A stretch of 64,000 nucleotides of DNA, taken from Paludibacteraceae bacterium. Its GTDB lineage: Bacteria > Bacteroidota > Bacteroidia > Bacteroidales > Paludibacteraceae. The translations under genes were made by a program, and so were the position numbers. The notes beneath the pieces were generated by a model that had not been told where the DNA came from, did not search any database, and saw only the letters and a list, made by a program, of their open reading frames with translations. Below are positions 48,827 through 57,811 of the stretch, piece by piece. The stretch is taken from positions 62,001 through 126,000 of the forward strand of contig JAEERP010000001.1 of assembly GCA_016285885.1 (NCBI GenBank), given 5' to 3'. Each line of letters starts with the position of its first letter. The stretch's first letter is position 1.

Positions 48827-50239
48827 TTATTCGGTTCTTAATTCTAGTGCCACCACGTTTTCGACATGGTGGGTGTGAGGGAACATATCCACGGGTTGCA
48901 CCGCTGTCACTTTGTACTTGGCGTCCAATAGGTTGAGGTCCCTTGCCTGGGTGGCTGGGTTGCAGCTGACGTAGACGATCCTTTTAGGCTCTGCGGCGAG
49001 GATGGTCTCCACCACGTCCGGGTGCATGCCGTCGCGTGGCGGGTCTGTGATGATCACGTCCGGGCGACCGTGCTCCGCGATGAACTCATTGGTCAATATC
49101 GCCTTCATGTCGCCTGCGAAGAAGAGCGTGTTGTCGATGTTGTTGTTGGCAGCATTGACCTTGGCGTCTTCTATCGCCTCCGGAACATATTCTATGCCGA
49201 CCACCTTCTTGGCGTGCTTCGCCACGAAGCAGGCGATGGTGCCTGTGCCGGTGTAGAGGTCGTATACCAGTTCGTCTCCCTTGAGCTGGGCGAACTCCCT
49301 CGCCACTTTGTAGAGCTCGTAGGCCTGTTGGCTGTTGGTCTGGTAGAATGACTTCGGACCGATCTTGAACTTCAGTCCTTCCATCTCCTCGTAGATACAG
49401 TCGCGACCCTTGTAGACGATGGTCTCCTGGTCTGTGATCGTGTCGTTGCACTTGCCGTTGATCACGTAGATGAGGGAGGTGATTTGAGGGAATTGCTCCA
49501 CCAAATGGTTCAGCAGTCCTTCCCTGAGCTCCTTGTCTTCGTGGTAGAAGACGACGATCAGCATGATCTCACCCGTGCTGGCGGTGCGTACGACGATGGT
49601 GCGCAGGAAACCCTCCTTGTTCCTCAGATCGAAGAAAGGCAGGTTGTGCGCATGGGCGTATGCCTTGATGCAGTCACGTATCTGGTCACACACCTCGTCC
49701 TGCAGGTGACACTTGTCGATGTCCAACACTTTGTCGAACATCCCTGGGATGTGGAATCCGAGGGCGTCCATGTTGTCAAACTTCTCGCCGGCGGCCACTT
49801 GTTCGTAGGTGAGCCACTTCTTGTTGGAGAAGGTGAATTCCAGTTTGTTGCGGTAGCGCTGTGTCTTAGCGGAACCTAATATGGGTTTGAGCGGCGGCAA
49901 CTCGACCTTGCCTATCCTGGTGAGGTTGTTGAACACCTGGTCTTGCTTCGCCTTCAACTGGTCTTCGTAGGGTAGGATCTGCCATTTGCAGCCTCCGCAA
50001 ACTCCGTAGTGGGAGCAGAATGCCTCCTCGCGCCTGTCGGAGTACTTGTGTATTTTCGTGACGCGACCCTCCATGTAACTGTTTTTCTTGCGGGTCACTT
50101 GCAGGTCCACGATGTCACCTGGGACGACAAACTGCGTGAAAACGACCATGTCATTCACCCGCGCGATTGCTTTTCCTTCGTTGGCGACGCCCGTTATCTC
50201 AATGTTTTCCAGCAGAGGAAGCTCCTTTTTCCGTCCCAT
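48827..50239 (-). CDS. rlmD: 23S rRNA (uracil-5-)-methyltransferase RlmD/RumA family
   Basis: A 470-aa protein. The N-terminal TRAM domain (ENIEITGVANEGKAIARVND) is followed by an Fe-S cluster motif (AFCSHYGVCGGCKW), then the methyltransferase core: YDLYTGTGTIACFVA (SAM loop), TDPPRDGMHPDV and VSCNPATQARDL with the catalytic cysteine. It makes m5U in 23S rRNA (position 1939 in E. coli numbering) or in tRNA; the exact uridine cannot be read from sequence. First gene of the operon running to the zinc-ribbon gene. Confidence 0.93.
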   Translation of the reverse strand: MGRKKELPLLENIEITGVANEGKAIARVNDMVVFTQFVVPGDIVDLQVTRKKNSYMEGRVTKIHKYSDRREEAFCSHYGVCGGCKWQILPYEDQLKAKQDQVFNNLTRIGKVELPPLKPILGSAKTQRYRNKLEFTFSNKKWLTYEQVAAGEKFDNMDALGFHIPGMFDKVLDIDKCHLQDEVCDQIRDCIKAYAHAHNLPFFDLRNKEGFLRTIVVRTASTGEIMLIVVFYHEDKELREGLLNHLVEQFPQITSLIYVINGKCNDTITDQETIVYKGRDCIYEEMEGLKFKIGPKSFYQTNSQQAYELYKVAREFAQLKGDELVYDLYTGTGTIACFVAKHAKKVVGIEYVPEAIEDAKVNAANNNIDNTLFFAGDMKAILTNEFIAEHGRPDVIITDPPRDGMHPDVVETILAAEPKRIVYVSCNPATQARDLNLLDAKYKVTAVQPVDMFPHTHHVENVVALELRTE

Positions 50240-50375
50240 AATGATCTTTTGATTCGTATATTCAATGATTTTGCAAAGTTACGTATTTTTTGGGTAAAAA
50301 CACTTGCCGTTTGCCCATTTTTATTATTGTGCCGAACGATGGTTTTGTTTATTATGTTGAACATTCGGAAACATT

Positions 50376-50430
50376 TACTATTTAACTATTTACAATTTAC
50401 TATTTAGTCATTTACGATTTGCTATTTATG
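50376..50430. repeat. AT-rich degenerate tandem repeat
   Basis: ATTTACTATTTAACTATTTA, then CAATTTACTATTTAG and related units, as at 45900-46008. Most of the 316-base stretch 50240-50555 is this repeat plus the terminator at 50503. Confidence 0.75.
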
Positions 50431-50502
50431 GATGGATCTATGTTTACCTCTGTGTGGGGTGAATGGTGGCCGGATGATCGTCGATGTGTGGGACTATTAT
50501 CT

Positions 50503-50534
50503 AAAAAAGCCGGATGGGTTTCCCCCTCCGGCTT
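50503..50534 (-). terminator. terminator of the ABC-transporter operon
   Basis: AAGCCGGA (50507-50514) pairs with TCCGGCTT (50527-50534); read on the minus strand it is followed by six T. Confidence 0.85.
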
Positions 50535-50555
50535 GATGGTTGTATGGATATCTTT

Positions 50556-51596
50556 TTACTTACAAATCTCATCCATGTACGCCGTGATGGTCTTCACGTA
50601 GTTGGCGTACTCTTCCGTGTTGAATACCCACTCCCCGCGCGGCTTGGTCTCCTCACCCGTGTAGTGGATGTCGATCTCCTTGAAGATGCGGCATGGATTG
50701 GCCTGCAGGATGAAGACTTTGTTACTGAGGTAGCAAACCTCTTCGATGCTGTGGGAGACATTGATGATGGTCGGGTCCATCTTCATCTCGTAGAATATCT
50801 TGAGGATGATGTTCTGTACTTCACGCTTCATCTTGATGTCCAATGCGCCCGTCGCCTCGTCGAAGAGGATGATCTGGGACTCGCAGGCGAGGCATCTGGC
50901 GATGGCTACCCTTTGTTGCTGGCCACCACTCAGTTTGGCTGGATACTTGTCCATGTGATCCTCCAGACCCACCCGTTTCAAGAGATCCTTGGCCTTCGCC
51001 TCCGCGGTTGCTTTGTCCACGCCCTTGACGAGCATAGGCAACATCACGTTTTGCAGGACGGTGTACCATTCGAAGTTACTGTATGTTTGGAACACCATAG
51101 GGAAGTTGTGGTTCTCCGACAATTTCTCGCCGTAGATTTCCACCGTTCCTTCGTTGAACTTGTTGAGACCTGCTATTACTTTGAGCATCTGTGATTTGCC
51201 GCAGCCTGACGCACCCATGATGGAGACGAGCTGTCCCCTGCCGGGAAGGTCAGGTATGGTGAGGTTGAAGTTCTCGAACAAACGGTATTCGTTCTTCTCT
51301 CCTTTGTTGAAGATGTGGGTGATGTTCCTGAGTCGGATGACATCCACCTCACCGTCGCCTCTCGGGCTTTTGCTTTTCTTCGGGCTCTCCGTTGGGCGAG
51401 GCTCTTCCGTTTCGATAGGTTCCTCTTTGGGGTGATTATCCCTCATGAGGGCGTCGATGTTGATATCCGTATTGGTCTCGGTTTCGGTCTGCTCCTCCCT
51501 GATGTCGTTTGCCGGGTTCTCTTCGTCCCTGCTGTGCTTCATTAAGCTGTCAATGTCTATATTTCTGTCCATAACGTTATCTGTTTTAGAGCACAC
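50556..51596 (-). CDS. ABC transporter ATP-binding protein, nitrate/taurine type, with N-terminal extension
   Basis: A 346-aa protein. Residues 1-85 are a low-complexity acidic extension containing a repeated NIDIDSLM / NINIDALM motif. The ATPase domain follows: Walker A GASGCGKS, signature LSGGQQQR, Walker B IILFDEAT, with a C-terminal switch His (VSHS). It resembles SsuB/TauB-type ATPases. It is the last gene, 2 nt after the permease. The extension is unusual for this family and may bind the coiled-coil partners encoded upstream. Confidence 0.9.
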   Translation of the reverse strand: MCSKTDNVMDRNIDIDSLMKHSRDEENPANDIREEQTETETNTDINIDALMRDNHPKEEPIETEEPRPTESPKKSKSPRGDGEVDVIRLRNITHIFNKGEKNEYRLFENFNLTIPDLPGRGQLVSIMGASGCGKSQMLKVIAGLNKFNEGTVEIYGEKLSENHNFPMVFQTYSNFEWYTVLQNVMLPMLVKGVDKATAEAKAKDLLKRVGLEDHMDKYPAKLSGGQQQRVAIARCLACESQIILFDEATGALDIKMKREVQNIILKIFYEMKMDPTIINVSHSIEEVCYLSNKVFILQANPCRIFKEIDIHYTGEETKPRGEWVFNTEEYANYVKTITAYMDEICK

Positions 51597-51598
51597 CT

Positions 51599-52405
51599 TT
51601 AGGCGCGGCGGTGTTTGAAAATAATTGGTTCACACTTCTTGAAGATAAAGTCTTGTATGATGCCTATCGCGATGATGATCAGCAGCAGGGCGTATACGCA
51701 GTCCATGGAGCTCTGGCGTGTCATCGTGGTGATGCAGGCGCCGATACCGCCCTCGCGGTTGATGTTCTCCGCTATGGTCACGTAGGTGTATGAGATGGCC
51801 ACGAGTCCGCGGATGTCGCTGTAGACGCTGGACATCACGTAAGGGAAGTATACATGGCGGAACATCTGCCAATTGGTCATGCCGATCGTCTTGGCGGTCT
51901 GTAGATAGACGTTATCTTTTGGATTGTTCGGGTTCTGCAGGTCCAGCACCTTCTGTGTCACGACGGGTAGGATGTAGATCAAGATACCCAAGGCGAGGAA
52001 GCTGGCCTTCATGTTGAATCCGAGACCGAAGATGGCCACCATGATACCGCTGACCGCCGGCAAAGGCAGGAAGCGGATGGCCTCGAACGGTTTCTGGAAC
52101 ATGGAGCGTAGGATAGGGTAGATGCCTATCAGGAAGCCCATCGGGATGGCGATCACCAAGGCGATGACGTAGCCGGCGAGGTTGAGCCCCACGGTGTAGC
52201 CTATGTTGCCGAAGAGGTTGCGCTCCGAAATCAGCTTAGGAATGGCGCGGAGGACATCTATGGGGTTGGGAAGGATTTTTGGGGAGATCCATCCCGTGAT
52301 GGTGACGATGTACCAAATGACAAGTAGCACGATTCCTCCCACAATGCCAGTTATCATCGAGTCTCTGGTGGATAAATTCCCTCCGAATTTAAATAGTTCT
52401 TTCAT
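51599..52405 (-). CDS. ABC transporter permease, nitrate/taurine type
   Basis: A 268-aa protein with six membrane helices. The EAA-like loop is visible around QTAKTIGMTNWQMFRHVYFPYVMSSVYSDIRG. The N-terminal DSMITGIVGGIVLLVIWYIVT is the first helix. Belongs to the binding-protein-dependent transport family of SsuC/TauC. It is separated from the binding-protein gene by a terminator, so less of it should be made. Confidence 0.88.
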   Translation of the reverse strand: MKELFKFGGNLSTRDSMITGIVGGIVLLVIWYIVTITGWISPKILPNPIDVLRAIPKLISERNLFGNIGYTVGLNLAGYVIALVIAIPMGFLIGIYPILRSMFQKPFEAIRFLPLPAVSGIMVAIFGLGFNMKASFLALGILIYILPVVTQKVLDLQNPNNPKDNVYLQTAKTIGMTNWQMFRHVYFPYVMSSVYSDIRGLVAISYTYVTIAENINREGGIGACITTMTRQSSMDCVYALLLIIIAIGIIQDFIFKKCEPIIFKHRRA

Positions 52406-52420
52406 TTGTCATTGGAAATA

Positions 52421-52457
52421 AAAAAAGTATAGGCGGACACACTGCCACCTATACTTT
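52421..52457 (-). terminator. intrinsic terminator within the transporter operon
   Basis: On the minus strand AAAGTATAGG (complement 52448-52457) pairs with CCTATACTTT (complement 52424-52433), followed by a T run. It lies between the binding-protein stop and the permease start, and probably lowers expression of permease and ATPase. Confidence 0.8.
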
Positions 52458-52473
52458 TATGGTTATTGTAATC

Positions 52474-54039
52474 TTATTGAGCGATCAATTGCAGGTCGGT
52501 CGTACGGTAGCTCTCGTTGGACTCCTTGACACCATCCTCGATGGCGTGTTTAGGACCATTGCCGACCACAACGAACCTGTTACGGTTGATCTTGTACTCG
52601 TTGGTGAGGTAGTCAACCACGGCCTGCGCTCTCTTCTTGGAAAGGGAGACGTTGGAGTTGTAGTTACCCGTGGCGTCCGTGTTACCCTCGATACGGATAC
52701 GAGTGTTGGCGTAGCTCTGTACGATATCCACGAACTCGCGGTCGATTGTGGCGCGCGCCTCGTTGTCGAGGGTGAATCCATTGACAGGGAAGTTGATGGT
52801 CACCTTCTTGTTGGAGAAGGCCTTCACCGTATCCTCTTTCACGGTAGGAGCCGTGAATGTTTTCTCTGCTGTACCCACGGATTTCTTCTGCTCAGGCGTC
52901 AGAGAGTTCTTCTCGTTCACCAGCTCCACGATGTCCGTGTAGGCCGCCTTAGACCAAGGCAGTACGGACTTGCAGAGGCCTAAGCCAGAGTATATGCGTG
53001 ACATCTTGGAGTAGATGCGCTCGCCTGTCATGCCAGTGTAGTCTGAGTTGAGACCCATCCAGTTGATTTGGTCTTCCATGGAAGCGTAGTTGATGGTGGA
53101 GCTGGATGCGAGGGCGAAGTCCACGTCCGTCTCAAACTCTTTTGCGAATACTTGCGCAGCCTCGTTGAAGGCGGTCTTGTTGTTGGTGACCTCCGCATTG
53201 GCGGCGAGGATGGCCTCTACGATCTTAGCGGCGAGGTCTTTGTTCTTCTCCAACCACTCTTTCTTGGCGATGAGACCGTCAGAGACGAGCATGTTGGATT
53301 GTGCGGTAGAGGTGAGCAAGTGCGCACCCTTGAATGCGTTGATGCAGTCTACATCATCCGGGCTCCAAACTGCGGCGCAATCCACTTGTTTAGCCTTGAA
53401 GGCTTGGGCGGCGTCCACACCGGAGGATACCTTGACTGGGATGATGTCGTCCATTGTCAGACTAGAGGTCTCGAGGGCGTTGATGAGCAATGTGTGGGAG
53501 GCAGTACCCTCCGCGTATGCTACACGTTTGCCTTTCAAATCGCTGATTTGGTTGATGGTGGCGTTGGCTACCAAGGCGTCCGCACCGGCGCTGAAGTTCA
53601 GAAGCATGAAGTACTTCATGTCGGTCATGGTACCGCTTGAACTCATCTCCACAGGGAGTGCGTCCAAGGTGCAGTATTCGATCTGTGCGTCATCGTTCTT
53701 CAAAGCGGAACGAGCGGCGTCGAAGTCATCCATCACGATAACCTTCAGTTTGAGTCCGTACTTCTTGGCGAAGTAGGAGTCGTCCTTTGGTTCCAGTCCG
53801 CCGTTACCCCAAACGATCGGAGCGAAGCCCGTGTAAGGGTTCACCACCAAGGTGGCATCATATTTGTTCTTCTTTGTCAATGAACTCAGAGAAGGAAGAG
53901 ATTGCCCCTCTTTGTTCTTGCTGTTCTCCGTGCAACCGCTCATGATGCCGGTGAAGTATAGGATGGCGCATACGATAGCGGTTATGATACCGATGATGGT
54001 AAACCTTCCTAAGAATGTAAGTCTGCTAAAAAAACTCAT
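52474..54039 (-). CDS. substrate-binding protein fused to an OmpA-like domain
   Basis: A 521-aa protein. An N-terminal hydrophobic segment ending IMSGC may be a lipoprotein or membrane anchor. Residues 60-375 match periplasmic binding proteins of the NMT1/taurine type: LVVNPYTGFAPIVWGNGGLE, YCTLDALPVEM, LKGKRVAYAEGTASHTLL and VDCAAVWSPDD. Residues about 415-521 are an OmpA-like peptidoglycan-binding domain: IRIEGNTDATGNYNSNVSLSK, KRAQAVVDYL. The fusion would hold the binding protein at the cell wall. The substrate is unknown. Followed by a terminator. Confidence 0.88.
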   Translation of the reverse strand: MSFFSRLTFLGRFTIIGIITAIVCAILYFTGIMSGCTENSKNKEGQSLPSLSSLTKKNKYDATLVVNPYTGFAPIVWGNGGLEPKDDSYFAKKYGLKLKVIVMDDFDAARSALKNDDAQIEYCTLDALPVEMSSSGTMTDMKYFMLLNFSAGADALVANATINQISDLKGKRVAYAEGTASHTLLINALETSSLTMDDIIPVKVSSGVDAAQAFKAKQVDCAAVWSPDDVDCINAFKGAHLLTSTAQSNMLVSDGLIAKKEWLEKNKDLAAKIVEAILAANAEVTNNKTAFNEAAQVFAKEFETDVDFALASSSTINYASMEDQINWMGLNSDYTGMTGERIYSKMSRIYSGLGLCKSVLPWSKAAYTDIVELVNEKNSLTPEQKKSVGTAEKTFTAPTVKEDTVKAFSNKKVTINFPVNGFTLDNEARATIDREFVDIVQSYANTRIRIEGNTDATGNYNSNVSLSKKRAQAVVDYLTNEYKINRNRFVVVGNGPKHAIEDGVKESNESYRTTDLQLIAQ

Positions 54040-54078
54040 AGTCGTTATTGTTTAAATTATTTCTAGTTTAGTCGTTTG

Positions 54079-55131
54079 TTAACACCATTTGTTTACCTCA
54101 ACCTTTTCCTTCTCCTTCACAGTGCCGAAGCTACTGTTGTCGATTTTAGATTCCTCGCTGAAGGAAGAGAACGAATCCTTCTGACCGTACTTCTTGAGGA
54201 TCTCCTCCACACGGTCTTCGTTAACGGCTGATTCGAGGTTGTAGTTCTCGAGCACGCCGTCGGAGTCGTTGATGAAGCCTTCCATCTCAGCCACGCTGGA
54301 GTTGATGGTGTTGGTGATGTGTTCGATGGCCATCTCCTCCTCGAGGCTTTGGGAGTCTCCGCGCATGATGCTGGAGATGGTCTTCAGGGCGCTGCGTTGC
54401 TCCTTGGCTGATTCGTAGGCGTCCTTTGTCCTCTTCAGTTCGAGGGAAGAGCGCTCCACCTTCGCCTCCGCGATGGTTTCGAGGCGTTCCATCACCTCCT
54501 GGTATTTCTTAGAGGTCTCGATACGTTTCTTTTGGCTCTCGATTATGCTGTCCAGTTGGGCGATGTCGTTGCTCAGGTTGCTGATGCTCATCTGGATCTT
54601 CAGCTTCTCGTTGGATGTCAGGTTGCTGGCGCCCGCCAACTGCTCTTTCCGCTTTTTCAGTTTGCGGATGTTATCATCCTGTTGTGATTTGTAGGAGTCC
54701 AGTTTGCTGTTCATGCTGACGAGTATCGTGCGCAGTTTGGTGACGTTCTCGTGCACGGTGTTCAGCTTGTCCTTCATCTTGCGGATGGAGTTTTCCAAGA
54801 TGGAGATAGGGTCTATCTTCACGAACATGCCGACGATCTTACGGTTGATGTGGAGCCAGAAGAGGGAGATCCACTTCCATGTGTTCTTGTTGAACAATAC
54901 CGCCAAGATGCCCACGATGGCCACGATCTCCAGAATGAGGACGAGCGTGTTGGCCGCTGCCGCCACCAGGAACGGAAGCGCTTTCGTGAAGAGGTATCCC
55001 AAGCCTAACACTGCGCCTACCGCTGTGATTTTAGCGAACGTTCCGCCCGGGCGTTTGAACATCTCCTTGAGTGACACAGGAGTGCTGTTCTGATCACCTG
55101 TGTTGTTTGAACCGAATAAATTGCTATCCAT
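54079..55131 (-). CDS. membrane protein with long coiled coil, PspA-like shape
   Basis: A 350-aa protein. Two hydrophobic segments (TAVGAVLGLGYLFTKALPFLV and ANTLVLILEIVAIVGILAVLF, roughly residues 35-80) are followed by a helical coiled coil from about 110 to 270 (MKDKLNTVHENVTKLRTILVSMNSKLDSYKSQQDD in parts). The pattern resembles PspA/ESCRT-III-like proteins attached to a membrane anchor, but this is a judgement of shape, not of motifs. It is the second gene of the transporter operon. Confidence 0.6.
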   Translation of the reverse strand: MDSNLFGSNNTGDQNSTPVSLKEMFKRPGGTFAKITAVGAVLGLGYLFTKALPFLVAAAANTLVLILEIVAIVGILAVLFNKNTWKWISLFWLHINRKIVGMFVKIDPISILENSIRKMKDKLNTVHENVTKLRTILVSMNSKLDSYKSQQDDNIRKLKKRKEQLAGASNLTSNEKLKIQMSISNLSNDIAQLDSIIESQKKRIETSKKYQEVMERLETIAEAKVERSSLELKRTKDAYESAKEQRSALKTISSIMRGDSQSLEEEMAIEHITNTINSSVAEMEGFINDSDGVLENYNLESAVNEDRVEEILKKYGQKDSFSSFSEESKIDNSSFGTVKEKEKVEVNKWC

Positions 55132-55164
55132 TTTCTATTTTGTAATTATTTGTTATTGTTTCTA

Positions 55165-55923
55165 TTATTGATCCACATTGATGTTGGACATCTCCTCCCG
55201 GTCGGTCATGAGGTCGCAGATGACGCTGTTGGCGGAGTTGATGAAGACCTGCTCGTCGTGGGCGATCTCCTTGGTGGCCGCCGTGATCTCCGCTTTCAAC
55301 TTCTCGATTTCATTGGTCAATTCCTTGTTCTTTTTCTGCAACTCAATGAGCTGTTGCTCGATATGGTTGTTCTCCTTGACCATGTTGTCGAGGTTCTTTT
55401 GCTGCGTGCCGATGGTCTGCTTGCGCTTGGCGGCGTATTGGTTCCTGCCGCTCTCGATCTCCTCGTTGACAAAGTTGATGTAGGTGTCGATCGATTTCAG
55501 CAACTTCTCCTTCGTGAAGTCCGGGTATTGCGCCTTCAGCATCTTGAATGCAGCCTCGTAGCGCTTCTCCTGGGAGAGGCCCATGGACTCCAGGGAGGCT
55601 GAATAGCTCTTCAGCTCCAGCATGTCCGGTCCGGGAAGGTTCCTCTTGATCAGGGTTTCCCAAAGCCTTTTCTTCTTCACGTTGTTCACCTCGGTGATGG
55701 GCGTCTCATTCTCTTGCGCCTCAGGAGTGGGTTGAGGAATGATGTTGTCCATGTTTATTTGCCCGATGGGGCTTTCCGGTTCAGGTGCCGGCGCTGGCTC
55801 TTGCTTCTGAACAACGGGCTCTTCCCTCCGGGAATTCTCCGTGGACTTGTTATTGCCAGTTTGGTTGTTCCCCTTTTTGGGGGCATTGTTCTCCGGCCTG
55901 ATGAATAGGTCTTTCAGACTCAT
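55165..55923 (-). CDS. cytoplasmic coiled-coil protein
   Basis: A 252-aa protein. The first 75 residues are low-complexity (Asn/Pro/Glu-rich), residues 90-165 are helical, and 165-240 form a coiled coil (NLDNMVKENNHIEQQLIELQKKNKELTNEIEKL in blocks). No signal peptide, membrane segment or catalytic motif. I recognise no family. First gene of the operon that ends with an ABC transporter; probably a scaffold for the membrane coiled-coil protein. Confidence 0.6.
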   Translation of the reverse strand: MSLKDLFIRPENNAPKKGNNQTGNNKSTENSRREEPVVQKQEPAPAPEPESPIGQINMDNIIPQPTPEAQENETPITEVNNVKKKRLWETLIKRNLPGPDMLELKSYSASLESMGLSQEKRYEAAFKMLKAQYPDFTKEKLLKSIDTYINFVNEEIESGRNQYAAKRKQTIGTQQKNLDNMVKENNHIEQQLIELQKKNKELTNEIEKLKAEITAATKEIAHDEQVFINSANSVICDLMTDREEMSNINVDQ

Positions 55924-56434
55924 AATCTATCTATTTTTTTACTTTTATTATATTCTCTAATATAGCAATTTTTATTAAGATTTTCAATTATTCGACACTT
56001 AAAAAATCTTAATTTCAACACCCATGGCGCTTGTATGGGCAAAGATAATCAATATTTGTGTTTTATGTGGAGATAATAAGCAAAAATATGTGCGTGGATT
56101 TGTCGTGAAATGCAATTATGTGCATTTTTTTGTTCGTGTTCCCCTAAAAACGCAAGTCAGTCCCCCTAAAAAAAGGAATGTTTCAGCCTATTTGTGATTC
56201 CTCACAAACCGAGATGGTGTGCTTTCGTGTGATAAATTCATGGTTTTCCCTTTTTTTCTGTGGAGAAAAGGACTCAGATTGCCTGATGTTGAAAAAAATA
56301 TTTAGGTTGATTCGTTTTTTTTGATTTCTTTTGCAATAAAAATGGAAAAGAGTTGTTATGTCTTTGGAGGCACGTCGTAAGAGTGGCGAGCTTTAGAGAA
56401 AAAAAACATAAATTAGATAAGATATTTATATCAA
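55924..56434. other. gene-free divergent promoter region before porV
   Basis: About 510 bases between two divergent units. CCCCTAAAAA occurs twice near 56143 and 56162. A TTCTTTTGC near 56325 is a plausible -7 region for porV. No RNA gene or ORF recognised. Confidence 0.5.
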
Positions 56435-57667
56435 ATGGGAAAATTAAATGTACGTGCGGTTCTTTTATCCGCTGCTTTGAGTTCATCTCTTGTCGCCAAT
56501 GCTTACGTGGATGATAATGGAGCTTTTTATAATCCTTTGCAGACGGCCATCCCGTCGCTTTCCATTGCCCCTGACGCAGTAGGCGGTGCTATGGGTGATG
56601 TTGGTGCGGCGACCAGACCGGACAATATGTCCCAGTATTGGAATCCCGCTAAATATGCACAGTCTGAGAGCAACGGAGGTTTCTCCATCTCCTATACACC
56701 ATGGTTGCGTAAGATCGTCAACGATATCGATTTGGTATATCTTTCTGGTTTTTACCGCCCTACGGATAAGACGGCTATCGGTGCTTCTTTCCGCTATTTC
56801 ACCATGGGTGAGATCCAATTGACGGGTCAGCCAGGCTGGGGAGGTGAACCGATCGACCAAGGTACGGCCAAACCGTATGAGCTCGCCTTGGACGCCAGCT
56901 TCTCGATGCTGCTCTCCGAGTATTGGTCAGGTGGTGTCGCCTTGCGTTTCATCTATTCTGACTTGTTCAATGGCGCGTTCGACGAGGACGAGTACACTTC
57001 CGCAAAGGCTATCGGTGCGGACATCGCGTTCTCCTATCGCCGCCCTGTACAGACCGGCGCCACCACTTCTTACGTGGGCTTGGGTATGTCCATCTCCAAT
57101 ATCGGTAACAAAGTGTCGTATGACAATGACAGAACTCAACAGTTCATCCCTACTAATTTTAGGTTCGGAGGCTCGTTCGAGTATGCGTTTGACGATTATA
57201 ACAGAGTCCAGTTCGCCGCTGATATAAACAAACTCTTGGTGCCTACTCCTTATGGACACTCTGGTCAGTATGACAATGATGATGATTTCAAAGACGCTAA
57301 GAGGGAGTATGAGGAGACTACCGCTATTGGTGGTATCTTCAAATCTTTGGGTGATGCGCCTGATGGCTTCAAGGAGGAAATGAGGGAGATAAACTTCTCC
57401 GTGGGTTTGGAGTATTCTTACAACAGAAAATTCATGGTGAGAGGTGGTTACTTCAATGAAAACAAATACAAGGGTAACCGTAAGTTCTTCAATGTGGGTG
57501 CTGGTTTTAACCTGAGCATCTTCCAATTGAGTGCGGCTTACGTGATCGCTATCGCCCAGACTAGCCCGTTGAACAATACTTTGCGTTTCTCCCTTGGCTT
57601 CGACATGGGTGGCTTGAAGGATATCTTCGGTGTGAATGCGGATAGCGGCGCCTCCAACGATGATTGA
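56435..57667 (+). CDS. porV: type IX secretion outer-membrane protein PorV
   Basis: A 410-aa protein. Signal peptide ending VANA; the mature part starts YVDDNGAFYNPLQTAIPSLSIAPDAVGGAMGDVGAA in blocks, the PorV/LptO hallmark, with further beta strands (YSDLF, SFRYFTMGEI, FSVGLEYSY) of an outer-membrane barrel and the C-terminal LRFSLGFDMGGLKD. PorV shuttles cargo from the Sov translocon to the PorU sortase in type IX secretion and is restricted to Bacteroidetes. No other por gene is in the window. Confidence 0.95.
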   Translation: MGKLNVRAVLLSAALSSSLVANAYVDDNGAFYNPLQTAIPSLSIAPDAVGGAMGDVGAATRPDNMSQYWNPAKYAQSESNGGFSISYTPWLRKIVNDIDLVYLSGFYRPTDKTAIGASFRYFTMGEIQLTGQPGWGGEPIDQGTAKPYELALDASFSMLLSEYWSGGVALRFIYSDLFNGAFDEDEYTSAKAIGADIAFSYRRPVQTGATTSYVGLGMSISNIGNKVSYDNDRTQQFIPTNFRFGGSFEYAFDDYNRVQFAADINKLLVPTPYGHSGQYDNDDDFKDAKREYEETTAIGGIFKSLGDAPDGFKEEMREINFSVGLEYSYNRKFMVRGGYFNENKYKGNRKFFNVGAGFNLSIFQLSAAYVIAIAQTSPLNNTLRFSLGFDMGGLKDIFGVNADSGASNDD

Positions 57668-57696
57668 TGAGTTTAGAGCTTTTTAGTATACAACGG

Positions 57697-57727
57697 AAAG
57701 TGCGGTCTTCTGGCCGCACTTTTTTTG
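57697..57727 (+). terminator. terminator of porV
   Basis: AAAGTGCGG pairs with CCGCACTTT (57697-57722) around GTC-TTCT-GGC extras, followed by a T run. Confidence 0.9.
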
Positions 57728-57811
57728 TGTCTGCCTTCCTGTTTTCTTGGATGATGTGGTGCCAACTCTTCGGATTCTTTTGTAATTTCGCGGTCTAATT
57801 TGTATGGTTGA

